From Sinotaia quadrata (taxonomy: Eukaryota; Mollusca; Gastropoda; Architaenioglossa; Viviparidae): 64,000 bases of DNA. The DNA is taken from NCBI GenBank assembly GCA_028829895.1, contig CM054181.1, positions 16,896,001 to 16,960,000 on the forward strand, in the 5' to 3' direction. Below the pieces are notes generated by a model. That model ran no database searches and had not been told where the DNA came from. It saw nothing but the letters and a program-made list of their open reading frames with translations. The position numbers and the translations under genes were made by a program. Of this stretch, positions 47,055-59,566 are shown piece by piece (position 1 is the stretch's first letter; every line of letters starts with the position of its first letter).

Positions 47055-47365
47055 GGATAAGATGTGTGAAGTTTACTGAAGTCAATGCCCAAATCTAGTG
47101 AGGAGAAGCCAGGATAATGAAAAAAAACCTAGTGAGCACAAGCCATTATGTCCAAATCTAGTGAGCACAAGCCAGAATAATGTATGTGAAGTTTACTAAA
47201 AGCCAATGCCCAAATCTAGCGAGCACAAGCCAGTATGTCAAAATCTAGTGAGCACAAGCCAGTATGTCAAAATCTAGTGAGCACAAGCCAGTATGTCCAA
47301 ATCTAGTGAGCACAAGCCAGAAAAATGTATGTGAAGTTACTAAAAGCCAATGCCCAAATTGAGTG
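47055..47365. repeat. tandem repeat, unit about 29 bp
   Basis: ccaaatctagtgagcacaag followed by ccagtatgt recurs about nine times, with two longer units containing atgtatgtgaagtttact. Confidence 0.88.
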
Positions 47366-47620
47366 TGCATAAGGTAGAGTTTAATAACAGAACATAAATA
47401 TCTATATATTGTGGATTGTAAATAAAATTATTTCAAGAAATTACTGTAAAAAAAGGACACTATTCACAGCAACTTTAATACTTCTTGAAAAGTTTACAGA
47501 TTAAGATATGAATGAAAGCAGATAAGTTATAGCCACAAAAAGTGTCAAATACATTTAAAAATTTTAAAGTTGAAAGTACAAAAAGCCCAAATGAAACACA
47601 AAATTCAGAAGAAAAAGTGA

Positions 47621-47776
47621 AGCAAGCCAAAAAGACTTCCTCCCCTTACTGTCACGAAAAGTGGATATGGAAACCAAACAACCTCTGGGCACCATAATGC
47701 CTCAGTAGCCAAGAGGATGGGGAAGAGCGATGACAGCACAAGTCCAAGTCTAGCACAGAAATTGACTAGCATCTAA
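47621..47776 (+). CDS. unassigned short coding-like segment (C-terminus-like)
   Basis: This is an open frame of 51 codons, plus strand, ending at TAA. It reads LPPLTVTKSGYGNQTTSGHH, then NASVAKRMGKSDDSTSPSLA, ending QKLTSI. Residue composition is balanced and GC content is above its surroundings. A polypyrimidine tract and AG lie inside it, near 47660. No upstream partner exon was recognised. It could be the final exon of a plus-strand gene nested in the MDN1 intron, a retrocopied 3' end, or chance. Confidence 0.25.
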   Translation, partial: SKPKRLPPLTVTKSGYGNQTTSGHHNASVAKRMGKSDDSTSPSLAQKLTSI

Positions 47777-47844
47777 TTTTAGCCCAAGATCTAACCAGAC
47801 ACTTGAGTGAAGCAATTTGTGAGCTCCACATCAGATTTTTGTCT

Positions 47845-47990
47845 GTTTGTGTGTACACATTGTGTCAAACTGGATGAGAGTATTACTGTGTCTGTTTGTG
47901 TATATACACTTCATCATACTGGATGAAAGTATTACTATGTTTGTGTATACACACTGTATCAAACTGGATGAAAGTATTACTATGATTATA
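47845..47990. repeat. tandem repeat, about 60-65 bp x 2-3
   Basis: aaactggatgaaagtattac followed by tatgtttgtgtatacaca recurs three times. Confidence 0.85.
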
Positions 47991-50009
47991 TGTACACATA
48001 CACTTTGCAGAAATAGAAGTACTTGTATTATTTTTTTAAAATGCATTCCTCTAAAACTTCTAATGATCTTTACCTCCACTCCTATCATTATATCCCCCCC
48101 CCCCAATCAAAATTACATGTACAAAAAAACAAATCTTAAATTAAAATAAATAAAACATTAAGTTGAAACAGCTGCTTGAAAGAAGGAAAAAATCTTAAAT
48201 TAAGGTGCTAGGTTAATTTTGGATCTAGGAAATTAAACTTTCACATATCTTACAGCAAGTATGCAGGAGAACACCAGCTCAGACTTAAACCTTCTACTTT
48301 TTCATTCAGGAATTAAAGTGTTCAGTATTAAGTTTATAGCTTATGATATCCAAAACAATTAGTGAAAAATTATCATGGCTATCGTAAGATACTTATCTGT
48401 ACAAGGAACAAAACATAAGCAGGTCAAATGATTAATAAGGAGAGGGAAAGAGTGAGAGAAGGAGGAAGGAAAGAAGATAGAAGGATAAGAAAGAGGGATT
48501 GGCAGGTGGGTGTTGGTCAAAAACAACAAAAATTTTTGTTGCTGATTCTTTGACATTAAACACACACATGACTTTGCACATTGTTTGCTGCTGTTATCAG
48601 GCTGTATGATTTCAAGGAGTTACACTATAACTGAACTAACATTATTAATCCTACCATTAACATAGAATTTGGTTTGTGTTTTTGTGTTTTTTTGTGAGCT
48701 ATTTTTTTTTTTTTTAAACGGGAAGAAACAGGCAGAAAAAACGACAACTTGACATTCAGAATATGGTACAAATTTTGTTCCAGGATAAAACAGGAAAAAA
48801 GGAGGAAAATCTGTCTGAATTCAGCTTTGACAATTATTTATTTGTTTTAATCAATACTGTACTATTATGAAGAGACAAAAGCCAAGAAGAGTTAAGAAAA
48901 AAGGTCTGATATAGAAAGAGTTTGTACTCTACCTATAATTTACTGACATGAACAACACCCAAATGGTCTCATTCAGAGTATATGAAACTCTACAAATAAC
49001 ACTGTCTGAAGGATCAGAACCTAAACACCATTAAGTCTGACAACAGAAGGGAGGGAATGGCAATAGAATCAGGACTTCAGCTCCAAAAGATAATGGAGTT
49101 CACCCCAAAAGTCCTAATATATAAGGTCTCAATTAGCTTTATTGCAGACAAAGTTGGCTTTACTTTTAGCAAAATTGTACATTTTATATTTGATCAATAC
49201 TCGTAGGCACTCTAATTGACTCTGCTTCTGTGAGAAACATACTCTCTAGCATGAGGATAAACATTTTCGCCCTTTCACTCACTCAAACACAAACACTCGT
49301 TCTTGTTCACATGCATGAGGTTTGAAATATACCAAGTTTTCAGTCTACAACTCACATGTACTTGTAAAAGTTAATGTCTGCAGATACAATGCATGAATTA
49401 TGGAAAATCAATATTCACTTCAGAATAAAATAAAATGTGCAGATCACATTCAGAATATTTTCAAACAAGAGCAACAACAAGAAGGACCAATGGAACATAA
49501 TAAATGGTAAGTCTTATTTAATAAAGAGACATTTATAATGTTAATGATAAGATGACGGATTTAGATCATGCTCTTAATCAGAACAGTAAAACATATTTTC
49601 CATTGTACACATTTATGCTCCAAACACTTGTGATTTATTCATAGAGAACATGCACAGTGAACATGATGCAGGTGTAGGTGTCATTGTACACTGTATAATG
49701 TTTCCAATTAGTCTTACAAGTGATATTCTGGCTTGGAAAATGAATCTCATCACCAGTCCCAACAATTCATATATTGATTTTCCTCAGGATAAATGTGCAT
49801 TTGTATTGAATTTATCACCTGAAGAGTTCTGAGTATTTAAGAGTTGGAAGAAAGGTGAAAATATGGATTATTATTAATAGCGCCAAAAAAAAAAGTCATG
49901 CCATGTTCATTATAACATACTATTACTAAAGATGAAAATAAATGAACTATTCACTATTGTAGCATAGTACAATAGAGATAAATTCATATCAGTATTTAAT
50001 TAAAAATTG

Positions 50010-50220
50010 TATTTTTTAATATATAGTTAATGACATGGCTGGACATTCTATATTTTGTCAGGCACAATAAGTTTATAAACATCTGTACTGTAGATGGCTT
50101 GCCTAAAAGTTTTATTTTTTTAATATTAAGTTAATGACATTGCTGGAATCTCTACATTTTGTCAGTTGCAGTAAGTTTATGGACACCTGTAGTGAAGATG
50201 GCTTGCCTAAAAGCTATATA
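50010..50220. repeat. tandem duplication, 104 bp x 2
   Basis: gttaatgacat at 50026 and 50130 is followed in both by ctacattttgtcag-like sequence and gatggcttgcctaaaag. Confidence 0.9.
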
Positions 50221-50537
50221 TATATTTTTTAATTGGAATTTTAATTTTATTGGAAGTAATACTAATAGAAACTAACAAAAAACTTCAAATGAATACAAAC
50301 ATCAATCTCAAATTTATACATACAACTAATAATTTGAAATTAAAATAAAATATTCTTGTTAAACATTAAGACAACTTGATTAGAATATCTAAAATGCATG
50401 ATCAAATTAAAATGAACAAAAATGCATTTGTTCATTTGTGTGTCTACTTTTAAAAGTTCCATACGTAAACAATAATGACTAACAATTAATCATAAAATCT
50501 GAGTGAGGTACATTAATACAATACAAATTTTGAGTTT

Positions 50538-50877
50538 TCTGCTCTGCCTACACGCTTGGAGAATCTTCCAATCATTCCTCTAGTGATACAGCAGAAAGAC
50601 ACTCTCACGCGCTGCATGTGCTAACAACACGAATACCCGGACTAAATAAAGGTTATGAGGATGGAAAAATCAATTTCTCCCTCTAAAGACTACCCAAAGC
50701 TAACACTACCAGCCAAGTAATGGTTGGATTCCTAGCAGACAGGTCCAGTGAGCTGAATCATGTTTTATGCCAACTGAAAAGTGGACACCAATAGGTTCAG
50801 TGGTATGGGAGCAATTATGTGGATTCACAGGAAAACGAACTAGAAGAAGCAAAAGTCATCCTAAGTGGTAAGATGTA
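50538..50877 (+). pseudogene. unassigned coding-like island with stops
   Basis: This plus-strand stretch has higher GC and several CpGs in an AT-rich neighbourhood. One frame reads TLGESSNHSSSDTAERHSHA and ends YEDGKINFSL, then a stop. The same frame continues RLPKANTTSQVMVGFLADRS and ends at a second stop. A different frame then gives SVVWEQLCGFTGKRTRRSKS followed by a stop. This pattern suggests a decayed coding sequence or an exon plus untranslated region. I cannot assign a family. Confidence 0.25.
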
Positions 50878-51814
50878 ATTTCACAACTTCTCCCCTACAA
50901 CTTATAGTAAAGGTAAGCTGTATTATCTATTATTTTATTTGATATGTTGAAAATATAAAATATTGCATTTAATTAATGACTGTGTAGATTTTCGTTTTAA
51001 AGGTAATAAAAAATAAATTAAATTTTTTTAAAAATACAATAAAAAAGTAAAAAATTAACTTAGAATACCAGTTTAATAAAATCACTAAATCCTAACAAAA
51101 TTATTTTAGTTGAATTAAAGTTCCTGCTTAATATACACTCATTATATTTCTCTGTCTTTAATTAAAAGGTAACAAATAATAGCAACAATTATAACTTATT
51201 ACAAATTCATTTGCTAGTCTACATTTTTTAAATTAAACAAACATAAACTATACAAAAAATATAGAAATTTTGGATGAAAATGCTTTTTAAAAAAAAAAAA
51301 TCATACTATGTAGTTAAATATATATAAAAATATTTTTGACTAACATTGTGATTCTTTATTTAGTTAGAATCTGAAACTGTTCACTAAAGTTGTGTACATT
51401 TCTTCAATATCTACAACCAGGGTTATAACAGTCAGTGAGTAGACATATACATATTGTACACCCAGCCTTTTGTAGTGGCTGTTGCCTACTGAATGCTGTG
51501 ATCAATAAACTTACTCCTACAAAATTCCAGACACTCAGAGAAAGCTAGTCGTGCCAATGGATACTATATTTATACTGGCTCAGATCGAATGCATTAAGAT
51601 AATTGTGAATTACGAAGTGCATTCATGCATCAGCTAGTACTACTTTCTCTTATAAATGGGGGTGGGGAAGGATACTAGAAATTGTCATACCATCAGTAAT
51701 TTAAATGCTCCCTAAAAACACCTATACCCACATCTAAATTCAAGCAATCATATTTTTCAATTAAGAAAATAATATGATTATAAATAATGACTCTCTCTTT
51801 TGGTCAAAGAGCAA

Positions 51815-52450
51815 GCAATCACAAAAATATAGTTGCTTGAGTTCAAAACATTTACATTATATCCAGATGCTAGACCTAAGTAATTACAATCAAACAGTTA
51901 ATAGATTTTCTGTATTCACCCAGTTTTATAAAGTTATACATCCCAACAAAATATCTATTTGGCCAAAGAGCCAGCAGTAAAAAAACCAAACAAACCTCAA
52001 TTGCTTCTCAGATTCAAATATTTATGCACCATCCAGATGTTGGACCTAGAAATTACAATCAAAACTGCTAAGTGGATATGGACACATTCAAACATGAGGA
52101 CTTTTTCTGTTGTATGTAGATAAAGTTATAACCCCAAAATTTTCTAAACAATTTTCAACCTCAAATGTCAACAATAAATAAAGGCATCAATAGCTGCTGC
52201 TTCATTAACATCCAGATGCTAGACCTAGAAATTACAATCAAAACAGATAGATATGTGTGTGTCCTAGAAATTACAATTAAAATAGTTAGGAATACAATGT
52301 ATTTTCTATCCAACGTTTTAATATTATTATAAAACATTGGATTTGGAGGTTGTTGTGTTAAAGAACATGATATATATATATATATCAATCAATCAATAGC
52401 AACTCAATTAAAAATATTTCTGTAGCATCCAGATTCTAGACCAGAAGTTA
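51815..52450. repeat. spaced direct repeat, four diverged copies
   Basis: ccagatgctagacct-like blocks at about 51863, 52033, 52212 and 52429 are each followed by aattacaatcaaaacag or similar. A fifth relative is at about 56005. Confidence 0.75.
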
Positions 52451-52544
52451 GCATCAAAACAGCTTGATGGATGATGAATGAATGCAATTATTACACAACA
52501 TTAGCTGTTCTTTGTCCAATCATTCCTCTAGCCCAATGACTCTC

Positions 52545-53060
52545 AGCTGATGGTCTTTACCCATGGTGCCACACAAAAAACAAATTTTGCTTCAACCCCT
52601 CATAAATAGTGCTACATATTGCCACAAACAAAACTAACAAATTTTGTTTCAACCTCACATAAATAGAGCTACATACTGACACACACAAAACTAACAAATT
52701 TTGCTTCAACCCCATATAAATAGTGCTACATGATGATACTGACACACAAAACTAACAAATTTTGTTTCAACTCCACACAAATAGAGCTACATACTGACAC
52801 ACACAAAACTAACAAATTTTGTTTCAACCCCACATAAATAGAGCTACATACTGACACACACAAAACTAACAAATTTTGTTTCAACCCCGCATAAATAGAG
52901 CTACATACTGACACACACAAAACTAACAAATTTTGTTTCAACCCCACATAAATAGAGCTACATACTGACACACACAAAACTAACAAATTTTGTTTCAATC
53001 CCACATAAATAGTGCTACATACTGACACACACAAAACTAACAAATTGTATTTTAACCCAA
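52545..53060. repeat. minisatellite, 57 bp period, 9 units
   Basis: The anchor caaattttg recurs at 52581, 52638, 52695, 52756, 52813, 52870, 52927 and 52984, and in altered form at 53041. The unit contains tttcaaccccacataaatag. Because 57 is divisible by three, the minus strand has a 105-codon open frame of 19-residue repeats (VGLKQNLLVLCVSVCSSIY). Confidence 0.95.
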
Positions 53061-53254
53061 CATGAGATCATGGCAATGACAGGAAGGAATGTCAAACATA
53101 TAAAACATAAGTATATCAAAGACTTTATCAAATGCTTGCCTCTATAAAGCATGTCCCAATATTTTGCTGTTGTTAATGGCCTGAAACGAGTTGAGAACCA
53201 CGGCTTTAGTCTAAGTCACTGTCTTAAGCTGCCTTCTTGACTAAAAGATGTTGT

Positions 53255-54880
53255 GTATGACAGGCACACCACTTAGTTAATGAAAATGATTATTATTATT
53301 AATTAATCTTTCGTAACTAATTACAAGTGATGAGAATCTTAATTTATTTTATTAATGATCCTCAAGCAGACAGTACTTGTCTCTCTCACTTGGCGGATAT
53401 TTTGGCGCTGTAAACGTTTTCTTTCTTCCACAACATGAAACAATATTTACAGTCATATGATGTTTCCCTGAGCAAGAAAAATTCTTACTAAAGGAGAAGG
53501 CAAATCCCACTTTTAATCTATATTTAGCGAGCCCCCCATCCACTCTCTTCTCCAACATAAATTATCAATATGCGTAAGGTCAATAAATTTATTAAATGAA
53601 CAATCAAATACACATAAGAGAATTACATTGAAATAGATTACTTGACATCAATATTCCATGAACTCATGTTCAGATAATTTTATGTCTACACTCTCTCTCT
53701 CTCTATATATATATATAAAAATAAAGTTACAATTCAATTACAGAGGCAATACATAAATTAATCCTATCAAAGAATAGAAATGGAGTTATTTGAGGTAGGT
53801 ATAGTAATCTTTTACATAACCTGGATTATGTTGTACTGCTGCAACAGTCTTTCACTGGCCTTACAACAATGTCAGTGTCAAAATGTCTGTGCGTCACTAC
53901 ATGTCTCCTGCCACAGCAGTGGAAAACATTGACAAGCACTTTTCTCTTGAACTGCTTGAGTACTATGCTCACCCAAACAGAATGCAATCACAATAATTCT
54001 GGTACCTTTAATATACCAGAATTTTTCAGAATGTACCCAGTGTACTTTGCTCTGATACATCAAAAGTATGTAGCATACTCCCTTATGCTTACACACGCCA
54101 CAACAAATGTTTCATGTTTCACCGGTCACTCAGGTTTATAACTGGTGAACACATGGACTTGAAACTTGAAGCTTGAAACTCAACACAAGAATCAAAAGGT
54201 GAACTTGAGACAGAAAGGCCACTTGTTCACTGCAACATGTGATTAAGGAGCAAACCTAAGTTTCCAGTTTATCACAACTCCATTCTGTCTTAAACTACAT
54301 CCTCAACTTACAATTTTCTACAACAGCATTCATTAGCCCAATGCACACACATGGCACAATAAATACAGCATTTCAAACAATGTCACATTTTCTTAGCAGA
54401 TTATATATAAACAGCCTAGTTCAACATTTGTAGTAATAAAAGTCAACTCACAGAGTACATCTCTACATAACCACAAGTATAACATATCAATAGTAAAATA
54501 CATGAAATGTTTCAAAGTCTATTCTCTCTCAATCAGTCAGTTTTAATTCACCATCAAGCTGGACTTCTTCCTTTCAAAAGTGATCAGAGAGTGGAATTTT
54601 CTACAGCAAGTGAATTCTTTAATTTCAGCCCATTGGCTGGTCTCATTCTTGTAAATCATGATCATTGGATAATAGAAAACTACTCAATCAGTTTGCATTA
54701 TGTCAGCAATCTAGAATATTCTTGCCTTGAGCTATTTACTTCAACTCAGACACTTTCGAAAATAATACCATAAGGAGAGCCCAAGGTCAGTTATTCTGAC
54801 AATTTAGCAATTTATATAACAATTTAAATTTCAAATAGGGAAGGACAAATTTACTCTGTCACATTGTGGATTTATGGACA
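53255..54880 (-). repeat. 1.6 kb dispersed repeat, copy 2 (inverted relative to copy 1)
   Basis: This is the partner of 4425-6010. In its minus strand a 68-codon frame (53352-53558) reads KYRLKVGFAFSFSKNF and ends PPSERDKYCLLEDH. Copy 1 has a recognisable counterpart with stops and a deletion. This suggests the repeat once had coding capacity near one end. No known domain was recognised. Confidence 0.75.
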
Positions 54881-55064
54881 ACCATTCCTTTATTTCTCAG
54901 CTCCTTTGCTTCTGATTACAATCATAGTAAATATATAAGGAGGCTAGATCAGGACATCATCTAAATAGATGGAGCATTTATTTCTTAGCATCTGTATATG
55001 CACTCAAGCACAAGTACTTAAGCAAATTCAATCATTTACTTGTTATGTATGTTTTGCATTAAAA

Positions 55065-55400
55065 AAAAAACAACAGTTAATAGTATGAAGTACTTTACTA
55101 ATAGAAATAAAGGTATCTTGTAGAAACTGATAATAGTTTGCTTTAAAGTATTTTCCTATTTTTAATAAATGTATCTTGTAGAAATGCATAACAGTTTGAA
55201 GTATTTTCCTATTTTTAATACGTATACCTTGTAGAATCAGATAATGGTGCGAAGTATGTTACTACTATTAAAACATATATCTCAAATAAACAGATATTAT
55301 GAAGTATTTTGCTTATAACAATACATGCATCTTTGGAAAAAAAAGATAATAGTTTGAGGATAAAGTATTTTACTAAGAATAATACATGCATCAAAGGCTA
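55065..55400. repeat. degenerate tandem repeat, unit about 60-70 bp
   Basis: gaagtattttactaatag-like and atgcatcttgtagaaa-like blocks alternate about five times. Confidence 0.7.
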
Positions 55401-58400
55401 TATTTGGCCTAACTATAGTTTGTTTCAATTGTCACTAATTAATTAGCACAAAAACTGAAAGCTCGGTTAAAACTTCTTGGTATATTAAATAAATTAAAAA
55501 TTAAATTAAAAAATCTGCTACAGTGTTAGCAAAAAAAAAAAGATTATTATTCATAAGTTCTTCCAAAGGTCATTCCGAAAAAACAAATTATTTTTGTCAC
55601 AAATAAATAAATGACATGAGAATTATGCTACATGAATATTAAAACTATATAAAAGTGTAACCATAAGGTGTAACTTAAATCATAATTTATTATTATAGTT
55701 ATTATTTGACTTTTTATTAATATTTTAAATTAATTATTATTGTTTTTATTTATAGACCTCTTTTTTTATATTCAAAACTACACAGCTCTACAAGAAAGAA
55801 ACTTAAAACCAGTATTATCTAACTAAATTTCTCTTGTCTCCCTTTTCTCTCTCACAGTCACAATTATCTGGCAAGCAAGCTTTTAGATGAGAGTTTTGTC
55901 AATGCTGTAGCATTGTTTTTAAATAACATGTCATTTTTTTAGTCAAAAAGCATCTGTTAAATATATCAACAGCTGCCCGAATGTGAAATCTTTTATTTAG
56001 CATCCTCAAGCTAGACCTAGGAGCCAAGCAAAGACAACTAGGTGGATTGATGGATGCAGACATAATACATTCAGTCTGATATGAGATAAAATATCCACAA
56101 ACTCATTTCATCAACATTATCAACACATATTATACTGTGTATTTTAATTTATAAATCTCAGTAATACTACTAATAAAGAGTTCACTTTAGATGAGGGTAA
56201 GATTTGTTTTAAATATTTAAATACAGAAAGCAGAAATTTGTCACAGCACATTTAGCAGTATTCGGGTGAGATAAGAATTATCCATGTACTTAGAAACTAA
56301 TATTTATTATACATTATAAAATAATTTTTCTAGGTGGACACTTCTACAACAATGATTTAGTGAATTAAAAACTAGCAAGCATCTTTACTGACTAATATTT
56401 ATTATTTAAAGGATTATGAATCACTGGATTATAGAAGCAAATAACAAGAAGTGTAGTAAATATATGATTTTAAAGTTTGAAGAAAATGGTGAGAGTACAT
56501 TTAAAGTGTGTGTATTGTTTTCTTCATTTTTTTTGACAGAATGCCACTCCTAAGAAACACACCACTTGTTAATAACTGTTCCCCACCAAAAAAAATAATA
56601 AATAAATAAATAAAAAATTCAAAGCATGTCTACACATGAATAATAATTGGATTGTCTGCAAATGATATAACAATACTTATATAATATTTATATAAACTGT
56701 CCATTTTAAATTTATTTTTTATGCATTTATTATTAAAAGGATTCAGCTCAGATAAAAATGTATGAACTGTTTATAAAGACTTTTAAAAATACATATTTTT
56801 GCATCTGAAAATAAGAAAAATATCAGTTGAGCTACTTTTACTAAATCTAAAAGCTAAATCATATTAATGTATAAAGAATGAATACAGTATTTAGGTGCAT
56901 AATCATGACAAAATATATCCATTTTACAAAAACTAAGTATCTGATTAATAATATTACCAGGGTATTGTAATCATGTCCATTTTTAATTTCCAGATATTTA
57001 TGAATCCACCCCAACCCCCCAAAATAAGGATTATTATAGCAACATTTCAGTGTGGTATATTGATAAAACTTTTTTTTATTTTTTGAGAAGGGTTAGAAAG
57101 CCAAGAATTATTTAATAACTGAAAGCTAAAATATTCACCCAAATCTGCTCCACCCATCAATTCTGAAACATTTTTATTCCTGTTATCAGAATATGGATGC
57201 AAGGATAAATAATAAAAGCCATTTGCCATTCTGACAGAAATCATTTATTGCCTTCAAAGCAATCTCTCATTCCATCTCTCATCTGTCCTACTCTGCAAGT
57301 ATCGCCAACAGCAACTACCCAAGAGCAGTTACAAGGGATGTCACCTATTTTTAGTTTGTCTTCAGTCTTCAGCTGTGAAAGCTATTGTATCCTAGTGATA
57401 ATCAGGCAATCACTCAAACATTGCTTTGACCAATAAAGAGATATTTTTACATGCACAAGAAAACTTTCTCTATGCATTTTAAAATCCAAAATAGCAAATT
57501 ATCCAAAAATTGTCTCCATCTTCTCTTTTTTCTGAATAGTAATTTTTAATTTTTACTGAATTATTAAACGTGCTTCAACTGAAATATTAAATATGCATTT
57601 TAAATTAACTTTTCTATATTACAAAGAAATAACAACAGATCTTCAACTATTAATTAACAAATTATCTATCTTTTTAATTTCATGCTTTTTTCCTTTGAAA
57701 TACACAAATGGGCAACAATCACATCTTATACGCTCTAACTTCAGATTTATTTCAAAGTTCCACAAGGAGAGACATTCTTCAAGATCAAATACACAAAACA
57801 TGTATTATGCGTCTAAAGTTTACTCTGTTCTATTAAGGTCAAATGATAAATTAATCCTGCACGAATGCACCATTTTTAGCATTCACTAAGTGCTTGTTGT
57901 AATTCCACTTGTGTGCTGGCTAAAACAGGATCCAGTGGGTAATCTATAAAACATGCAACCTTGATATGAGAAATAATATAAGTTAAATGTATTCCACTTC
58001 TTGACAGTGTACAAGTAATAATTTAAGAATAGAAATTAGAATAAAATCATAAGAACTGTTTGTTGAACATTTGAAAAGCTAATAAAGGTGTGCTTTATTA
58101 AATGCTTTAGCACTGGGAATGCCAATTTACAATGCAGTAAAGCAGAGCCTTCAGGTCACTGGTCAAATTTTTGGTCAAAAAAACAACAAACATTGCAAGT
58201 GCCAATAGGAAATACATGCCATTGAACATGCATTAAAGCAATAGGACATACAATTGAAACAGGAAAATAAAAATGTCATATCTCAGGGGACACATGAGAG
58301 GTAAGGGTTAAATTTCATTCAATGACATGAAATTTCCAACACACCACCGAATTCCCTAATCACAAAAAAGAAATAAAAGAAAAAGAAAAAAAAATCATTT

Positions 58401-59498
58401 GAAAGAAATTACTTTGCATACCTATCATACTTGACCAAACTGTCCCAACTTTTCATACACAATGTCTACACCAAATACAAAGTTATATTTCTGTGTTTAT
58501 TTTGGCTCAGCATATCTTCTACAAACAACATTGATTTAGGAAGGCAGAGCTCATGACCAAATAAGAAAAATACATTGGTTTGATTAATCAGTCAATCATT
58601 CAGACATGCTAAATTGTGGCTTAAAATGCTTCAACGGTTCTTAATCAACAAAATTCTATTTGTCAGGATTAGTTATTCATCAAATATCTGAGTGTCAAAC
58701 TTAATTTCTCAATGGTGAAACAGAGAAGTCAATGTATTAACAGCAGTTAGCATTAACAGAAGTAGAAACCAGGAACTGAAAATATAACCCTTTCTATCAC
58801 CAGATTTTTTTTTTAAAAAAACAGTTGTATTTCCATTACTAGAGAATTTGTCAGTAATATTTCACTAATAATGAATTGGTTGCTCATATCAGAATGACAG
58901 AACAGACACAAGTGAATAAAGAAAAAAATGTGAATAACTAGTGAAAGTTTAAAAAAAAAAGACTGGGGTTTAAACACAGATAATCTTAATGGAATTCTAA
59001 TCATTAAAATCTTAAAGGTAATCATGCTCATTGCAAATGGTAAATCAATTTACACTCTATCCATCTTAAAGACACTACATTTCAACACACTGTGACAATA
59101 TATATTTTATTATGTCTAGTTTACCTATATAAATAACTAACCTATTCAAATCTGTTGTAATACTGAAATGGATCAATTTTCAAGAAGAAAATATAAATGA
59201 TAAGCAAAGTGGTTAAAACAAGCAATGTGCCATCTAAATCCAGAAAGAATATGGCACTACAAGTCTGATTGAATCAATGAAAGAAAAAAAGAAAAGGACA
59301 AAAACAAAAAAAAAATGATGGGCAAATCAATAGTAAAAAATACAGTTCAATGTTAAAGTATTTTTGTCCCTTCATTTTAGCTAAGCTTTTCTCAATCAAT
59401 AAGTTTTCTGCTTTGTTAGGTACCTGGATCAGATAACTGGAAGGGGAAGGAATGACACATGCATGGACATACAATGTGCAAACATGCACATGCATATG

Positions 59499-59501
<3 letters not shown>

Positions 59502-59563
<62 letters not shown>
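59502..59563. repeat. (CA)n microsatellite, about 30 units
   Basis: An uninterrupted CA run of about 62 bases that generates His/Thr and Cys/Val frames of no coding meaning. Confidence 0.98.

Positions 59564-59566
<3 letters not shown>

Noticed and set aside
52726..53043. 105-codon minus-strand ORF of 19-residue repeats
   Set aside because: It coincides exactly with the 57 bp satellite. The period is divisible by three, so an open frame follows automatically. No start context or homology.
54507..54773. 88-codon plus-strand ORF
   Set aside because: Lies inside copy 2 of the 1.6 kb dispersed repeat, on the strand opposite to its likely former coding frame. The frame is not kept in copy 1.
57248..57436. 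62-codon plus-strand ORF (LPSKQSLIPSLICPTL start)
   Set aside because: No motif, partner exon or conservation evidence. Composition is compatible with chance.
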